Shown here one piece after another: positions 1 to 9,033 of a stretch of 64,000 bases of DNA. The stretch's first letter is position 1; each line of letters opens with the position of its first letter. The stretch is from BOG-908 sp965198825 (GTDB lineage Bacteria > Pseudomonadota > Alphaproteobacteria > Acetobacterales > Acetobacteraceae), in assembly GCA_965198825.1 (NCBI GenBank), contig CBDAQB010000003.1:496001-560000 (forward strand). Direction: 5' to 3'. The position numbers and the translations under genes are program-made. The notes below the pieces were generated by a model. That model made no database searches and was not told the origin of the DNA. It saw nothing but the letters and a program-made list of their open reading frames with translations.

Positions 1-644
1 AGGACATGCCCCGTCGTCGGCTCGAAGATCACCGCCTCGTCCAGGTCGCGCAACGCGGTCTGCTGCGACAGCACCTGGCCGAACAGATTAGGCGTTTCGA
101 ACAGCGACTGCCCCGCCCTTTCGAGATCCGCCTTCATGCCGAGCGCGTCGGTCTTGATGGTGTCCTCATGCGCCGACAGATAGCCCTGGCTCGCCTGCAG
201 CCCTTCGTCCAGGGCCGTGCGTATCCTGTCGTTGAACCAGAACTGGATGCCCAGCGAGAACCACGCCGTCGCGAAAACCCCCACCAGGATCGTGGGAATG
301 ACGGCGACCACCGAGAACATCAGAACCAGCCGCACATGCAGCCGCGATCCCGCCGAATTGCGCCGCCGCTCCACCCAGACGCGGGTCAGCCTCCCAGCCA
401 GCGAAGCGCCCAGCATGAGCAGCACCGACAGGTTCGACAGAACCAGCGTCGTCACGAGGTTCGGCCGCATCGTCAGCGGCGCCCCGCTCGACATGACAGC
501 GAAGCTGCCGATGCCGAGAACCGCGGCCAACGCCGCGAGCAACAGCGTCGCGAACTTGCCGAGCAGAATGTCGGCGACGCGCCTTGCCCGGGAGGCGGCT
601 GGCATGACGCTGGGGGGGAGGGGGGGGATGGTGGTTGTTGGCAT
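1..644 (-). CDS. ntrY: Sensor histidine kinase NtrY, N-terminal part (gene runs off the left edge)
   Basis: Reading the minus strand from 644 to the window edge gives an uninterrupted frame with three hydrophobic segments (near residues 30-50, 60-80 and 105-125). A periplasmic stretch follows with the NtrY-like sequence IQFWFNDRIRTALDEGLQAS. NtrY is the membrane sensor of the NtrY/NtrX two-component pair of alphaproteobacteria, involved in nitrogen and redox responses. The kinase core lies outside the window. Two in-frame ATGs (644 and 605) are possible starts and neither has a clear ribosome site; I chose the longer form. A palindromic repeat separates it from lutC. The family call rests on the N-terminal topology and this motif only. 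Confidence 0.8.
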   Translation of the reverse strand, partial: MPTTTIPPLPPSVMPAASRARRVADILLGKFATLLLAALAAVLGIGSFAVMSSGAPLTMRPNLVTTLVLSNLSVLLMLGASLAGRLTRVWVERRRNSAGSRLHVRLVLMFSVVAVIPTILVGVFATAWFSLGIQFWFNDRIRTALDEGLQASQGYLSAHEDTIKTDALGMKADLERAGQSLFETPNLFGQVLSQQTALRDLDEAVIFEPTTGHV

Positions 645-654
645 TTTCAAGCGA

Positions 655-787
655 TTAAGGAAGGACTTCTTTTTTGAAAAAAAGAAGCAAAAAACTTCTG
701 GACCTTTGGGCCGGGCCTGTCCTCGCGCCCGGCCCAAATACGCAAAAGTTTTTTGCTTCTTTTTTTCAAAAAAGAAGTCCTTCCTAA
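655..787. repeat. Palindromic 3'-end element A, copy 1 (full)
   Basis: Two arms of about 60 bp are inverted copies of each other. Each arm holds a small T/A-rich palindrome (CTTCTTTTTTGAAAAAAAGAAG-like), an AAAACTTTT block and a GC core (TTTGGGCCGGGC / GCCCGGCCCAAA). The outer edge supplies the lutC stop codon (784-786). The GC stem followed by T-runs in both directions would work as a bidirectional intrinsic terminator. Confidence 0.85.
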
Positions 788-1413
788 TCCACCAAAATCA
801 CATCCAAAGTCCTCGGCCCATGCACGCCCTCGACTCGATCAAGCTCGATATCAGCAGTCGCCGAAGGCCCCGAGAAAAACGTAATGGGCGAAGCGCGCGC
901 CACGCTAGCCGCCAGGGCCGCAATCGCTTCCGGCATGATGCCAACCACATGGGCCGCCCGCACGACGCATAGATGATAGTCGGGCAGCAGCGTCAGTGCC
1001 CGCCGACCCTGCGCGACGCCGGCATTCAGAACCACCGTGCCTGTCTCGGCGATGCCGAGCAGGCTGCCTGTCATCACCCCTGCGACCGCGTCGAGGTCCT
1101 CGAAGGCCAGGCCGATGTCTTCGATCGGCGCGGGGTGCGACGGGCGCCATCCGGCCGGCAGGTCCGCGGGAATGACGAGCGAGGCAATGCCGCGGCTGGC
1201 AAGCTGGCGTTCCGCCACCGACGCGATGTGGGCTTCGGTAGGCGCATGCAGAACGGTGACGTGGTAGTCCGACAGCCGCTGCACGAAGCGCTCGAGGATT
1301 TCCGGCCGTTCCGCATCCCAGTGGCGCCGAAACGCTGGTTCATGCTGCGTCGGCGCTGGGAGGTTCGACTGTGCTGCGCGTATGCGGCCGATGATTTCGT
1401 CGCGTGCGCTCAT
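784..1413 (-). CDS. lutC: Lactate utilization protein C (LUD domain)
   Basis: A 209-residue LUD-domain protein, third gene of a lutABC set that oxidises L-lactate to pyruvate through an iron-sulfur complex. The start is the ATG at 1413 (MSARDEIIGRIRAAQ), which overlaps the lutB stop by four bases; a longer upstream frame is only out-of-frame lutB sequence. The body carries the LUD-type segment GVMTGSLLGIAETGTVVLNAG and a C-terminal SATADIELDRVEGVHGPRTL motif typical of LutC. Order is lutA-lutB-lutC on the minus strand, with tight spacing that implies one transcript. Confidence 0.92.
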   Translation of the reverse strand: MSARDEIIGRIRAAQSNLPAPTQHEPAFRRHWDAERPEILERFVQRLSDYHVTVLHAPTEAHIASVAERQLASRGIASLVIPADLPAGWRPSHPAPIEDIGLAFEDLDAVAGVMTGSLLGIAETGTVVLNAGVAQGRRALTLLPDYHLCVVRAAHVVGIMPEAIAALAASVARASPITFFSGPSATADIELDRVEGVHGPRTLDVILVD

Positions 1414-2804
1414 CGGCGCTTCCACCAGTCGCGGAAACTCTCGGCAGGGATCGCCGGGAAATCGCGCGAGGCGGACCAGGCGGCGAGCGGCCCAGGCAGT
1501 TTCTCGATCACCCCTTCGCGTGCGAACAGCTTCTGCCCGATGCGCGCAGCACCTTGTGCAAGCCGCATGCGGGTGGCGCCGCCGAAAACCCACAGTGCCG
1601 CGCGCATGGCGAGCGCCTCGCCGTCGAGGCTCGTGCGGCCGCGGCGTTCGTCGGTGGCCTTGCCGCGCAGGTGAACGAGAATGCGCGGGATGTCGATCTT
1701 CACCGGGCACACCTCGTAGCAGGCGCCGCACAGGCTGGAGGCGAAGGGCAGCGACCCCGCCTCCTTCATGCCGCGAAGCTGCGGCGTGAGAATGGCGCCG
1801 ATCGGTCCCTGATACATGGAATCGTAGGCATGGCCGCCGGTGCGCTCATACACCGGGCAAACATTGAGGCAGCGCGAGCAACGGATGCAATGCAGCGTCT
1901 CGCGCGCGACGGGATCGGCCAGGATGCGCGAGCGGCCGTTGTCGAGCAGAACGAGGTGGAACTCCTGCGGACCGTCGCCGTCGCGCACGCCTGTCCAGAG
2001 CGACGTGTAGGGGTTCATCCGCTCGCCGGTGGCGGCGCGCGGCAGCAATTGCAGGAACACTTCGAGATCCTGCAGCCGCGGCAACACTTTTTCGATGCCC
2101 ATGAGCGAGACCAGAACGCGCGGCAGGGTCAGGCACATGCGCCCGTTGCCCTCGCTCTCCACGATGCCGACGGTGCCTGTCTCCGCGATGGCGAAGTTGG
2201 CGCCGGAGATGGCGAGCGGCGTATCGAGGAAGCGCTGGCGCAGGTAGCGGCGTGCGGCGGTGGTGAGATCGGTCGGCTTGTCCGTCAGCCGGCCCTGGTC
2301 GAACTTCTCCTCGAACAGGGCCCGGATTTCGGCGCGGTTGCGGTGGATGGCAGGCACCAGGATGTGCGACGGCCGGTCATGCGCGAGCTGCACGATCATG
2401 TCGGCAAGATCGGTCTCGATGGGCTCGATGCCGTTGGCTGCCAGATCAGGGTTGAGGTCGATTTCATCCGTCGTCATCGACTTGATCTTGATCGCCCGCC
2501 TGGCGCCATGCCGAAGTGCTATCTTGAGGATGATTTCGCGCGCCTCGGCCGCGTCGCGCGCCCAATGCACGGTGCCGCCGGCCGCAGTGACCGTCGCCTC
2601 CAGCTTTAGAAGATGCGTGTCCAGCTCTCGCATCGTCGCCGCCTTGATCGCCGACCCTGCGTCGCGAAGCTGCTGCCAATCAGGCAGTTCGGCGGTGACG
2701 CGCGCGGTGCGCGCCCGGATCGTAGAGGTCGCCTTGCGTATGTTTCGCCGAAGCTGCGTGTCACGCAGCGCCTCATGAGCAAGGGCAGGAAAATCGGTTG
2801 TCAT
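1410..2804 (-). CDS. lutB: Lactate utilization iron-sulfur protein B
   Basis: A 464-residue LutB/LldF. The N-terminal two thirds is a LUD domain with the signature NFAIAETGTVGIVESEGNGR near residue 203. The C-terminal part has two Fe-S motifs: C306-x2-C309-x2-C312-x3-C316-P and C359-x2-C362-x3-C366-P, enough for one or two [4Fe-4S] clusters. It acts with LutA and LutC in cytoplasmic or membrane-associated lactate oxidation. It starts 16 bases after the lutA stop and overlaps lutC by four bases. Length and motifs are normal for the family. Confidence 0.95.
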   Translation of the reverse strand: MTTDFPALAHEALRDTQLRRNIRKATSTIRARTARVTAELPDWQQLRDAGSAIKAATMRELDTHLLKLEATVTAAGGTVHWARDAAEAREIILKIALRHGARRAIKIKSMTTDEIDLNPDLAANGIEPIETDLADMIVQLAHDRPSHILVPAIHRNRAEIRALFEEKFDQGRLTDKPTDLTTAARRYLRQRFLDTPLAISGANFAIAETGTVGIVESEGNGRMCLTLPRVLVSLMGIEKVLPRLQDLEVFLQLLPRAATGERMNPYTSLWTGVRDGDGPQEFHLVLLDNGRSRILADPVARETLHCIRCSRCLNVCPVYERTGGHAYDSMYQGPIGAILTPQLRGMKEAGSLPFASSLCGACYEVCPVKIDIPRILVHLRGKATDERRGRTSLDGEALAMRAALWVFGGATRMRLAQGAARIGQKLFAREGVIEKLPGPLAAWSASRDFPAIPAESFRDWWKRR

Positions 2805-2820
2805 GAGAAGTTCGAGGTCA

Positions 2821-3552
2821 TCACTGGTTCGCTTCGGTGCAGGCGAGGATTTCGGCGTAATGCATGGCTCGCACGCCGGCGCGCCCGCGCGACAGGCCGC
2901 CGGCGATATGCATCAGGCAGGAGTTGTCGCCTGCGGTGACGATCTCGGCGCCGGTGTTCATCACCGCACGCATCTTGTCTGTCAGCATGGCGGTGGAGAC
3001 TTCCGCGTTCTTGACAGCGAAAGTGCCGCCGAACCCGCAGCATTCCTCCTGCGCGGGAAGATCGACGAAATCGATCCCCTTCACCGCGCGCAGCAGGGTT
3101 TTCGGACCCTCGCCCAGGGCAAGCGCGCGCAGCGAGTTGCACGATGCGTGATACGTCACCCGGTGCGGAAAATACGCGCCGATGTCGGTAAGCCCGAGCC
3201 CCTGCGTGATGAACTCGGAAAATTCGAACACCCGGGGGACGATGCTCGCGATCTCATCGGCAAGCTTGGACTCGTCGGCGGCCAGGCGCGGATACTGGGT
3301 GCGTATCATCGCAGTGCACGAGGTGGAGGGCACCACGATCGTCTCGGCATCTGCAAAAACCCGGGCGAACTGCCGCACCAGGGTCAAGGCATCCCGCGGA
3401 TAGCCGGAGTTGAGATGCATCTGGCCGCAGCAGGTCTGCGCGTCACGAAATTCGACGCTATGGCCGAGGCGCTCGAGAACCTCGACGGCCGCCTGCCCTG
3501 TCCGTGGAAAGATGGTGTCGTTGAAGCAAGTGATGAACAGGGAGAGATGCAT
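2821..3552 (-). CDS. lutA: Lactate utilization protein A (CCG-domain subunit)
   Basis: A 243-residue protein with two cysteine-rich CCG domains (AQTCCGQMHLNSG in the first half, QEECCGFGGTFAVK in the second), as in LutA/LldE and heterodisulfide-reductase-like subunits. The start is placed at 3552 (MHLSLFITCFND), matching the usual family N-terminus; a longer frame to 3582 adds ten unlikely residues. It is the first gene of lutABC and lies 48 bases after the M48 protease gene on the same strand, so the two units may be co-transcribed. Confidence 0.93.
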   Translation of the reverse strand: MHLSLFITCFNDTIFPRTGQAAVEVLERLGHSVEFRDAQTCCGQMHLNSGYPRDALTLVRQFARVFADAETIVVPSTSCTAMIRTQYPRLAADESKLADEIASIVPRVFEFSEFITQGLGLTDIGAYFPHRVTYHASCNSLRALALGEGPKTLLRAVKGIDFVDLPAQEECCGFGGTFAVKNAEVSTAMLTDKMRAVMNTGAEIVTAGDNSCLMHIAGGLSRGRAGVRAMHYAEILACTEANQ

Positions 3553-3600
3553 GCCCCGGTCAGATGGCGGGTTTCGCCGCATTCGGCAACCGCCGGCCGA

Positions 3601-4650
3601 TCAAGGGTTTGAGCGAGCGCCATGCGACGGAGTGGCGCACATGTCCCGCACCGCCGACCAGGCGTCGGCATCCAAGGCCGTGTCTCCTTCTGGCCCGGCC
3701 TGCAGAAGGGCCACACGGCTGGCGTCGGTGGGATGGTCAGAGAGGAAAGCGGGGAAGCCGTCGTTCTGGTCTCCCCGCCTGAGTTCGGTGAAAAACCGCG
3801 CCAACCCGTCCGCCCGAAGACCGGCACGCCTGAGCGTTGCCAGCGCGCTCGCATCGGCATTGGCCTCGGCACGCCTGCTGTAGGAAAGCGCCGTCATCTG
3901 GCCAGCCACATCGGCGCCCCACCCAACCGAACGGGCCAGCATGTTCAGCTCCAGCCGCCGCAGCATTTCGCGTGTGGGGTCGCGGTGCCGGACATGGCCC
4001 AGCTCGTGGGCCAGCACGCCCGAGACTTCGTCGGGCGTGCTGGCGCGGGCGATCAGGCCGCGCAGCAAGACGATGCGTCCGTCAGGCAGCGTGAAAGCGT
4101 TGACCAGCGGCGAGTCGAGCACGGCGAGCGGCGGCGGCGGATCGATACCGGCGCCTGCAGCAAGCCGCGACATCAGCAACGCCAGCGCCGCCTCGCCCTT
4201 GGCGCCTGTGCAAGGCGCGTTGCCCGCCACGACCACCGATTCGATGGTCCTGGACCAGCCGCGCTCCAGGTGCCGCGGCACGAAAGGCACCAGCAGATCT
4301 GGCATCCGGTCGATCAGCAGTCCGGCGACCAGCGCCGCTGCCACGAGCCCCAACCCCAGCCCCGCCCAGAGGCGCACCGACCAAGCGCCCTGCGTCGCCC
4401 GTATCGCACCTGCCCGGCGTAGCGCTGCGAGGAGCGAAGGATCGGAGATCGCAAGGCGCTCCGGCCCGTTGCCGGACCGGAAGGTCGCGTTGTCCGCCGG
4501 GCCATAGACATCCGTCCGCGACAATGTCGCGAGCGGCCAGCTTGCAACCACGGCGCCATCGCTACCCTGCAGATCGAGATGGGTCGGCGTGATCGCAGCC
4601 TCGACCGCCTGACCCGCGGCCGTCTTGCCATCGAAGAGAATGACGGACAC
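3601..4650 (-). CDS. M48-family zinc metallopeptidase, membrane anchored
   Basis: A 349-residue protein with an N-terminal soluble region, one membrane segment near residues 93-113 and an M48 peptidase domain. The zinc motif HELGH is at 215-219, and a downstream Glu in the RRAEANADASAL segment is the likely third ligand. M48 proteins of this type are quality-control proteases at the inner membrane or periplasm. It starts 3 bases after the DUF898 gene, so the two are clearly coupled; this pairing recurs in proteobacteria. The substrate is unknown. Confidence 0.88.
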   Translation of the reverse strand: MSVILFDGKTAAGQAVEAAITPTHLDLQGSDGAVVASWPLATLSRTDVYGPADNATFRSGNGPERLAISDPSLLAALRRAGAIRATQGAWSVRLWAGLGLGLVAAALVAGLLIDRMPDLLVPFVPRHLERGWSRTIESVVVAGNAPCTGAKGEAALALLMSRLAAGAGIDPPPPLAVLDSPLVNAFTLPDGRIVLLRGLIARASTPDEVSGVLAHELGHVRHRDPTREMLRRLELNMLARSVGWGADVAGQMTALSYSRRAEANADASALATLRRAGLRADGLARFFTELRRGDQNDGFPAFLSDHPTDASRVALLQAGPEGDTALDADAWSAVRDMCATPSHGARSNP

Positions 4651-4653
4651 GGC

Positions 4654-5778
4654 TCAGCCGATACCAGCACCCGCGTCCAGGGCCTGGAACATGCCTTCGC
4701 CAAATCGCGAGGCTGACTGCTCGCTTTGGCCGATGGCTGCAAGGTCGAGCGTTCCCGTCGCTAGTAGATTAGTGGTGAAGAAAACCATATTGCGCCGGAT
4801 GACGAAGGGCATGCCGAGCCCCAGGGTGAGCAGCAGGATGAGCAGGTTGCCCACGATGAGGGACAGCACGCCGGCAGCGGTTACCGAACTGCTGAAGCTG
4901 AGGGCGCCCAGTGTCGTATGGCCGGCGACATGCCGGAAGAAGGCGGCCGAATAGCCGGCGCCGATCAGCGCCGCGCCGACGAAGAACACCAAGTAGACAG
5001 GCAGCAGGACCGCGACGATGTGGGTTGCGATGTGAGGATCCAACGGCTCGCCCCGGCTCGCATGGGCAAAGGCCGCGAACAGCGGCGCCTCCAAGGCATA
5101 GACAAGCACCGCCAGCACCGCGCCAAGCAGCACGATTCCTGCGAAGGTGGCGAGAAACCGCAAATACAGCCGGCCGGGTTTCCCGCGTGACACGAAAAAT
5201 TGTGTTCCAAAGGCGCTGGCGTTGATCCGCCGCTCCAGCAGCCGAAGAGAAGCCCACGGATAAAGCTGATAGAAGGTCAGGACCACCAGTAAGTAATACA
5301 GCAGCGATTGCAGGCCGTAGGCGATCATCGATCCCTTCATGCCGCCCCGTATGCCGCGCCAGACGGTATGGCTGAGCCGGTAGCGCTGCGCGGAAAATAC
5401 CGCGCCAATCGCCAACACAATGACAAAGATTTCGACCAGGATGATCGGCAGGACCCGCCCCAGCGCGCCTCCAACATGTTCATGGACAAGCAGGGCGGAG
5501 ACGCCGCCGGCTATGGCAAACATGCTGAAAATGGCTCCTGTCGCCAGCAGAAAGCCGGCGAACAACTGGCCGCCCGTTCCGTCATACTCGAAGCGGCTTC
5601 CTCCGCTGCTCGTGCGCGACCACACATAGCGCCGCATTCTGGTAATCCCCCAGAAACGCCAGATCCCCAGCGTCACGATGTTAAGCAGCAGGTTGAGCAG
5701 GAAAATGCGGTAAAGGTCACCGACGGTGCCGTCGAAGACCAGAGCCGGCCTGGGAACTTCCGTGTCGGAGCTTGTCAT
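4654..5778 (-). CDS. DUF898 (YjgN-like) polytopic membrane protein
   Basis: A 374-residue protein with six or more hydrophobic helices and the DUF898 hallmarks FDGTVGDLYRIFLLNLLL and WRFWGITRMRRYVWSRT near the N-terminus. A later stretch, FYQLYPWASLRLLERRINA, is also typical of YjgN. The family sits in the inner membrane and has no established activity. It is the upstream partner of the M48 peptidase and may present or regulate it. The 141-bp gap to the divergent lipoprotein gene should hold both promoters. Confidence 0.85.
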   Translation of the reverse strand: MTSSDTEVPRPALVFDGTVGDLYRIFLLNLLLNIVTLGIWRFWGITRMRRYVWSRTSSGGSRFEYDGTGGQLFAGFLLATGAIFSMFAIAGGVSALLVHEHVGGALGRVLPIILVEIFVIVLAIGAVFSAQRYRLSHTVWRGIRGGMKGSMIAYGLQSLLYYLLVVLTFYQLYPWASLRLLERRINASAFGTQFFVSRGKPGRLYLRFLATFAGIVLLGAVLAVLVYALEAPLFAAFAHASRGEPLDPHIATHIVAVLLPVYLVFFVGAALIGAGYSAAFFRHVAGHTTLGALSFSSSVTAAGVLSLIVGNLLILLLTLGLGMPFVIRRNMVFFTTNLLATGTLDLAAIGQSEQSASRFGEGMFQALDAGAGIG

Positions 5779-5919
5779 GGCGCATCATTCGTTGCTTAAC
5801 CGGATGATCAGCGCGCGGGTGCCTATTTGCAAGCATACCGTCGCCGCAACCTGAAGTTGCTGCAAAGATGTGTTCTTGCGGACACTGGATCCACAGCCAT
5901 CCACGAATGTTAGAGCGAC

Positions 5920-6336
5920 ATGCCCCACCATCTCATCAAGACAGCGACCGGAATCGCCGCCATGGTGATGTTAGCTTCCTGCGCACCAACCCAGCAGCAG
6001 GTGAGCGATCAATCACATGATCTCCTGGCCGCAGGTTTTGCCTCCCGGCCCGCGGACACACCCGCCAGGCAGGCTATGCTGCAGAAACTTCCAGCGGATA
6101 CGTTCATCCGCCAGGGTGAAGGCGACAGCGCCGCGTGGATATTTGCCGATCCCGCCGGCTGCCACTGTGTCTATCTCGGGTCATCCCAGGCTTATGAACG
6201 TTATAAGCTGCACCGGCTGGACGTCGCCGGCCATGGCACTTCGAATACTGTCCAGGTTACCGATCCCACGCACGAGTTCAGCGCCTACGGTCCCTGGGGC
6301 TCGCGTTATGATTTCGCGACGACTTTCGGCTTCTGA
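5920..6336 (+). CDS. Small putative lipoprotein, function unknown
   Basis: A 138-residue product with a basic N-terminus, a hydrophobic core and a lipobox-like LASC ending at Cys21, so likely exported and lipidated. The mature part is about 118 residues with no recognised domain; it holds a CHCVYLGS segment and an aromatic, glycine-rich C-terminus (AYGPWGSRYDFATTFGF). It is divergent from the DUF898-M48 pair and convergent with the catalase gene. I recognise no family. The start is the only ATG that gives a complete signal sequence. Confidence 0.7.
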   Translation: MPHHLIKTATGIAAMVMLASCAPTQQQVSDQSHDLLAAGFASRPADTPARQAMLQKLPADTFIRQGEGDSAAWIFADPAGCHCVYLGSSQAYERYKLHRLDVAGHGTSNTVQVTDPTHEFSAYGPWGSRYDFATTFGF

Positions 6337-6445
6337 AGAGCTTGCCAGCGGCACTGCCGCGCCCACCCTTTTCGGACGCTGAGGCAGAACCGCGAACGAA
6401 GGGCTCACCCTCCCAGCAGGAGAGCAAGCCCTCGTCCAGCCTTAG

Positions 6446-7939
6446 CTACTCGGCCGCAGCGCGCTGTTGTCCCCCAAGGCCTAGCCCGTTGGCAATCCGG
6501 CCGCCAAGGTCAGGGTGAACCTTGTACCAGTGCTTCAGCATGCGCTCCTGGATAGGCCTCGGATCGGCAATCCCCATCATCGGATTGCTCATGCTGCCGA
6601 CGATGTTGGCAACCAGGTTCGCGCGTCCCTGATCGTCCAGCGCCTTCTCCCACAACGCCCGTGGCTGGGCGTAGTAATCGCGGTCGTCGCATGGATAGCT
6701 GACGTACCGGTCGCCCGCGCCATCGATACGCAGCGGCGGTTCCTTGACCGAAGGATCCTCCACTGGGCCGCCGAACGAGTTCGGCTCGTAATCGACCGAC
6801 CCGCCGCCATTACCGTCTACACGCAGCGACCCGTCACGATGGTAGGTGTTCGCCTGCGCAAGGGGACGGTTGACCGGGATCTGGTCGTAGTTGCCACCGA
6901 TGCGGTAACGATGCGCGTCAGGGTAGGACAGCACCCGGTTCTGCAGCATCTTGTCCGGGCTGAAGCCGATGCCTGGCACAACATTGCTCGGCTCGAACGC
7001 CGCCTGCTCCACCTCGGCAAAGTAGTTCTGCGGATTGCGGTTCAGCTCGAAAGTGCCGACGTCGAGCAAGGGATAATCCTCATGCGGCCACACCTTGGTG
7101 AGGTCGAACGGATGCCACGCATACCGGTCCGCGTCAGCCTCTGGCATGATCTGCACCTTCAGCGCCCATTTCGGGAAATCACCGGCCGCGATGGCATCAT
7201 GCAAATCGCGGCTTGAACTATCAGGATCCTCCCCGGACAGCTTGATCGCCTCGGCATCGGTATGATTGCGTATGCCCTGCTGCGACAGCATGTGGAATTT
7301 CACCCAGAAACGCTCGTTAGCAGCGTTCCAGAAGCTGTAGGTGTGGCTGCCGTAGCCGTGCATGAAGCGCGCCGACACCGGCGTGCCGCGATCCGAATAC
7401 AGGATCATCACCTGATGGATGGCTTCCGGCGACAATCCCCAGAAATCCCAGCGGCGCCAATGCGGCTTGAGATGCGTGCCAGGGTCGCGCTTCTGTGTAC
7501 GAATGAAGTCGCTGAACTTCAGCGGATCACGAACAAAGAACACCGGCGTGTTGTTGCCGACGAGATCCCAGTTGCCTTCCTCTGTGTAGAACTTCAGCGA
7601 AAATCCGCGCGGATCGCGCGCCACGTCTGCCGAACCGCTCTCGCCGCCTACTGTCGAGAAGCGGGCGAACATCGGGCAAGTATTGCCGACCTTGCCGAAG
7701 ATCTTCGCGCGTGTGTAGCGGCTGATATCGTGCGTAATCGTCAGCGTACCATGCGCGCCATATCCTTTGGCATGAACAACACGTTCCGGAACGCGCTCCC
7801 GGTTGAAGTGCGCCATCTTCTCGACAAGCGCAAAATCCTGCATCAGCATAGGCCCGCGCGGCCCGGCAGTTAGCGAATGCTGGTTGTCCGCAATCGGAAT
7901 ACCCGATTGAGTAGTCATTGTTTTTGGGCTGTCTGCCAC
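6446..7939 (-). CDS. Monofunctional haem catalase
   Basis: A 497-residue small-subunit catalase (clade 3 type) that degrades hydrogen peroxide. The distal haem histidine lies in RVPERVVHAKGYGAHG (about residue 56), and the proximal tyrosine in the NRVLSYPDAHRYR segment. I place the start at the GTG at 7939 because AGAGGAG lies five bases upstream; the frame remains open to an ATG at 7999 that has no such site. The gene is flanked upstream by a copy of palindromic element A. I cannot choose between the symbols katA and katE. Confidence 0.93.
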   Translation of the reverse strand: MADSPKTMTTQSGIPIADNQHSLTAGPRGPMLMQDFALVEKMAHFNRERVPERVVHAKGYGAHGTLTITHDISRYTRAKIFGKVGNTCPMFARFSTVGGESGSADVARDPRGFSLKFYTEEGNWDLVGNNTPVFFVRDPLKFSDFIRTQKRDPGTHLKPHWRRWDFWGLSPEAIHQVMILYSDRGTPVSARFMHGYGSHTYSFWNAANERFWVKFHMLSQQGIRNHTDAEAIKLSGEDPDSSSRDLHDAIAAGDFPKWALKVQIMPEADADRYAWHPFDLTKVWPHEDYPLLDVGTFELNRNPQNYFAEVEQAAFEPSNVVPGIGFSPDKMLQNRVLSYPDAHRYRIGGNYDQIPVNRPLAQANTYHRDGSLRVDGNGGGSVDYEPNSFGGPVEDPSVKEPPLRIDGAGDRYVSYPCDDRDYYAQPRALWEKALDDQGRANLVANIVGSMSNPMMGIADPRPIQERMLKHWYKVHPDLGGRIANGLGLGGQQRAAAE

Positions 7940-8016
7940 GAGTAGCTCCTCTTTGGCTGTGCACATCCCAACGCGCGCCTCAGATGAGAGGTCCCTCACG
8001 ATTTCGGGCGTTTAGA

Positions 8017-8151
8017 GAAGGAGGCAAGAACTTCTTATTTAAAAAAAAGAAGCAGAAAACTTTGAAATTTTTGAGCGGGGCACTTCCTCAAGCCCGGCCC
8101 AAAGTCGCAAAAGTTTTTTGGTTCTTTTTTTCAAAAAAGAACTGCTTCCTA
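8017..8151. repeat. Palindromic 3'-end element A, copy 2 (full, left arm decayed)
   Basis: Same architecture as the copy at 655-787. The right arm is intact (AAAAGTTTTTTGGTTC then TTTTTTTCAAAAAAGAAC); the left arm has substitutions (cttcttatttaaaaaaaagaag). Its right edge forms the corC stop codon (8149-8151). It lies between the catalase start and the corC end, both on the minus strand. Confidence 0.8.
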
Positions 8152-9033
8152 CGCTTTCTCACTCATCGGCAACTTAGCCCGAATTCGCCGTATCCGGCGA
8201 ACATCAGCCTCCAGCACGCGAAATTCCGCCCCGCTAGGATGGCTGATCACCTCGCCACGCGCCGGCACGCGGCCGGCGAGCGTGAAGATCAGCCCGCCCA
8301 GCGTGTCGATATCGGCGTCCCGTTCTTCCTCGGTCAGCACGGCGCCGAAGCGCGCCTCGAAATCCTCGACCGGTAGCCGCGCGTCGATATCGAAGGTGCC
8401 GTCCGGCCGTTCGATGATTTGCGGCAGGTCGGGCTCGTCGTGCTCGTCGGCAATGTCGCCGACGATGGTCTCGACCAGATCCTCGATCGTCAGCAGGCCG
8501 TCGATGCCGCCATATTCGTCCACCACCAGGGCGAGGTGCATCCGCGCCTGGCGCATCTGCAGAAGCAGGTCGAGCGCCGGGATTTGCGGCGCCACCATGA
8601 GCGGCTTGCGCACGATGGCTTCGAGGCGGAATTCCTCGGGCCGTCCGGCGTAGGAGAACACATCCTTGATGTGGATCATGCCGACAATGTCGTCGAGCTG
8701 CTCGCGGAAGATGGGCATGCGCGAGTGCCCCTCGCGCCTGATCAGCTCCAGCGCCTGGTCGAGTGTCAGGTCGTGCGGCATGGCGATGATGTCCGCGCGG
8801 GGAACCATGACGTCGTCCGCGGTCGTGCCGCGCAGGCGAAGCACGTTGGCGATCAGCGCGCGCTCCTGGCGGTCGAGGTCCGGCAGAACGCCATCCTCGC
8901 CTTCCGGCGCGTTCGACGCCTCCTCGACCAAATCGGCGATGGCGCCTCTGACGCCGTGCTCTCCGCCGCGCCGGCGTACACGCGTGCCGAGGATGTTGCC
9001 TATGCGGTTGAGGAGGGTAGTCGCCTCGCTCAT
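8149..9033 (-). CDS. corC: CorC/HlyC-family CBS-domain protein (YbeX-like)
   Basis: A 294-residue cytoplasmic protein: a short N-terminal region, two CBS domains (from MVPRADIIAMPHDL through GLLTIEDLVETIVGDI) and a C-terminal CorC_HlyC domain (FDIDARLPVEDFEARFG). Members are linked to magnesium/cobalt efflux and, as YbeX, to ribosome and RNA metabolism. The start at 9033 (MSEATTLL) overlaps the ybeY stop by four bases. It ends the miaB-phoH-ybeY-corC run; lnt, which often follows, is absent and replaced by element A and catalase. Confidence 0.9.
   Translation of the reverse strand: MSEATTLLNRIGNILGTRVRRRGGEHGVRGAIADLVEEASNAPEGEDGVLPDLDRQERALIANVLRLRGTTADDVMVPRADIIAMPHDLTLDQALELIRREGHSRMPIFREQLDDIVGMIHIKDVFSYAGRPEEFRLEAIVRKPLMVAPQIPALDLLLQMRQARMHLALVVDEYGGIDGLLTIEDLVETIVGDIADEHDEPDLPQIIERPDGTFDIDARLPVEDFEARFGAVLTEEERDADIDTLGGLIFTLAGRVPARGEVISHPSGAEFRVLEADVRRIRRIRAKLPMSEKA

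Noticed and set aside
217..972. Frames ending in KVFCFFFSKKKSFL or FFFEKKKQKT
   Set aside because: These are translations of palindromic element A and recur with every copy. They are not protein-coding.
1410..1731. Longer lutC frame from 1731
   Set aside because: The extra residues are out-of-frame lutB sequence, and the family start is at 1413.
6337..6445. Possible hairpin between the lipoprotein and catalase genes
   Set aside because: The AGGGCT / AGCCCT match has a long loop and no T-run. Too weak for a terminator call.
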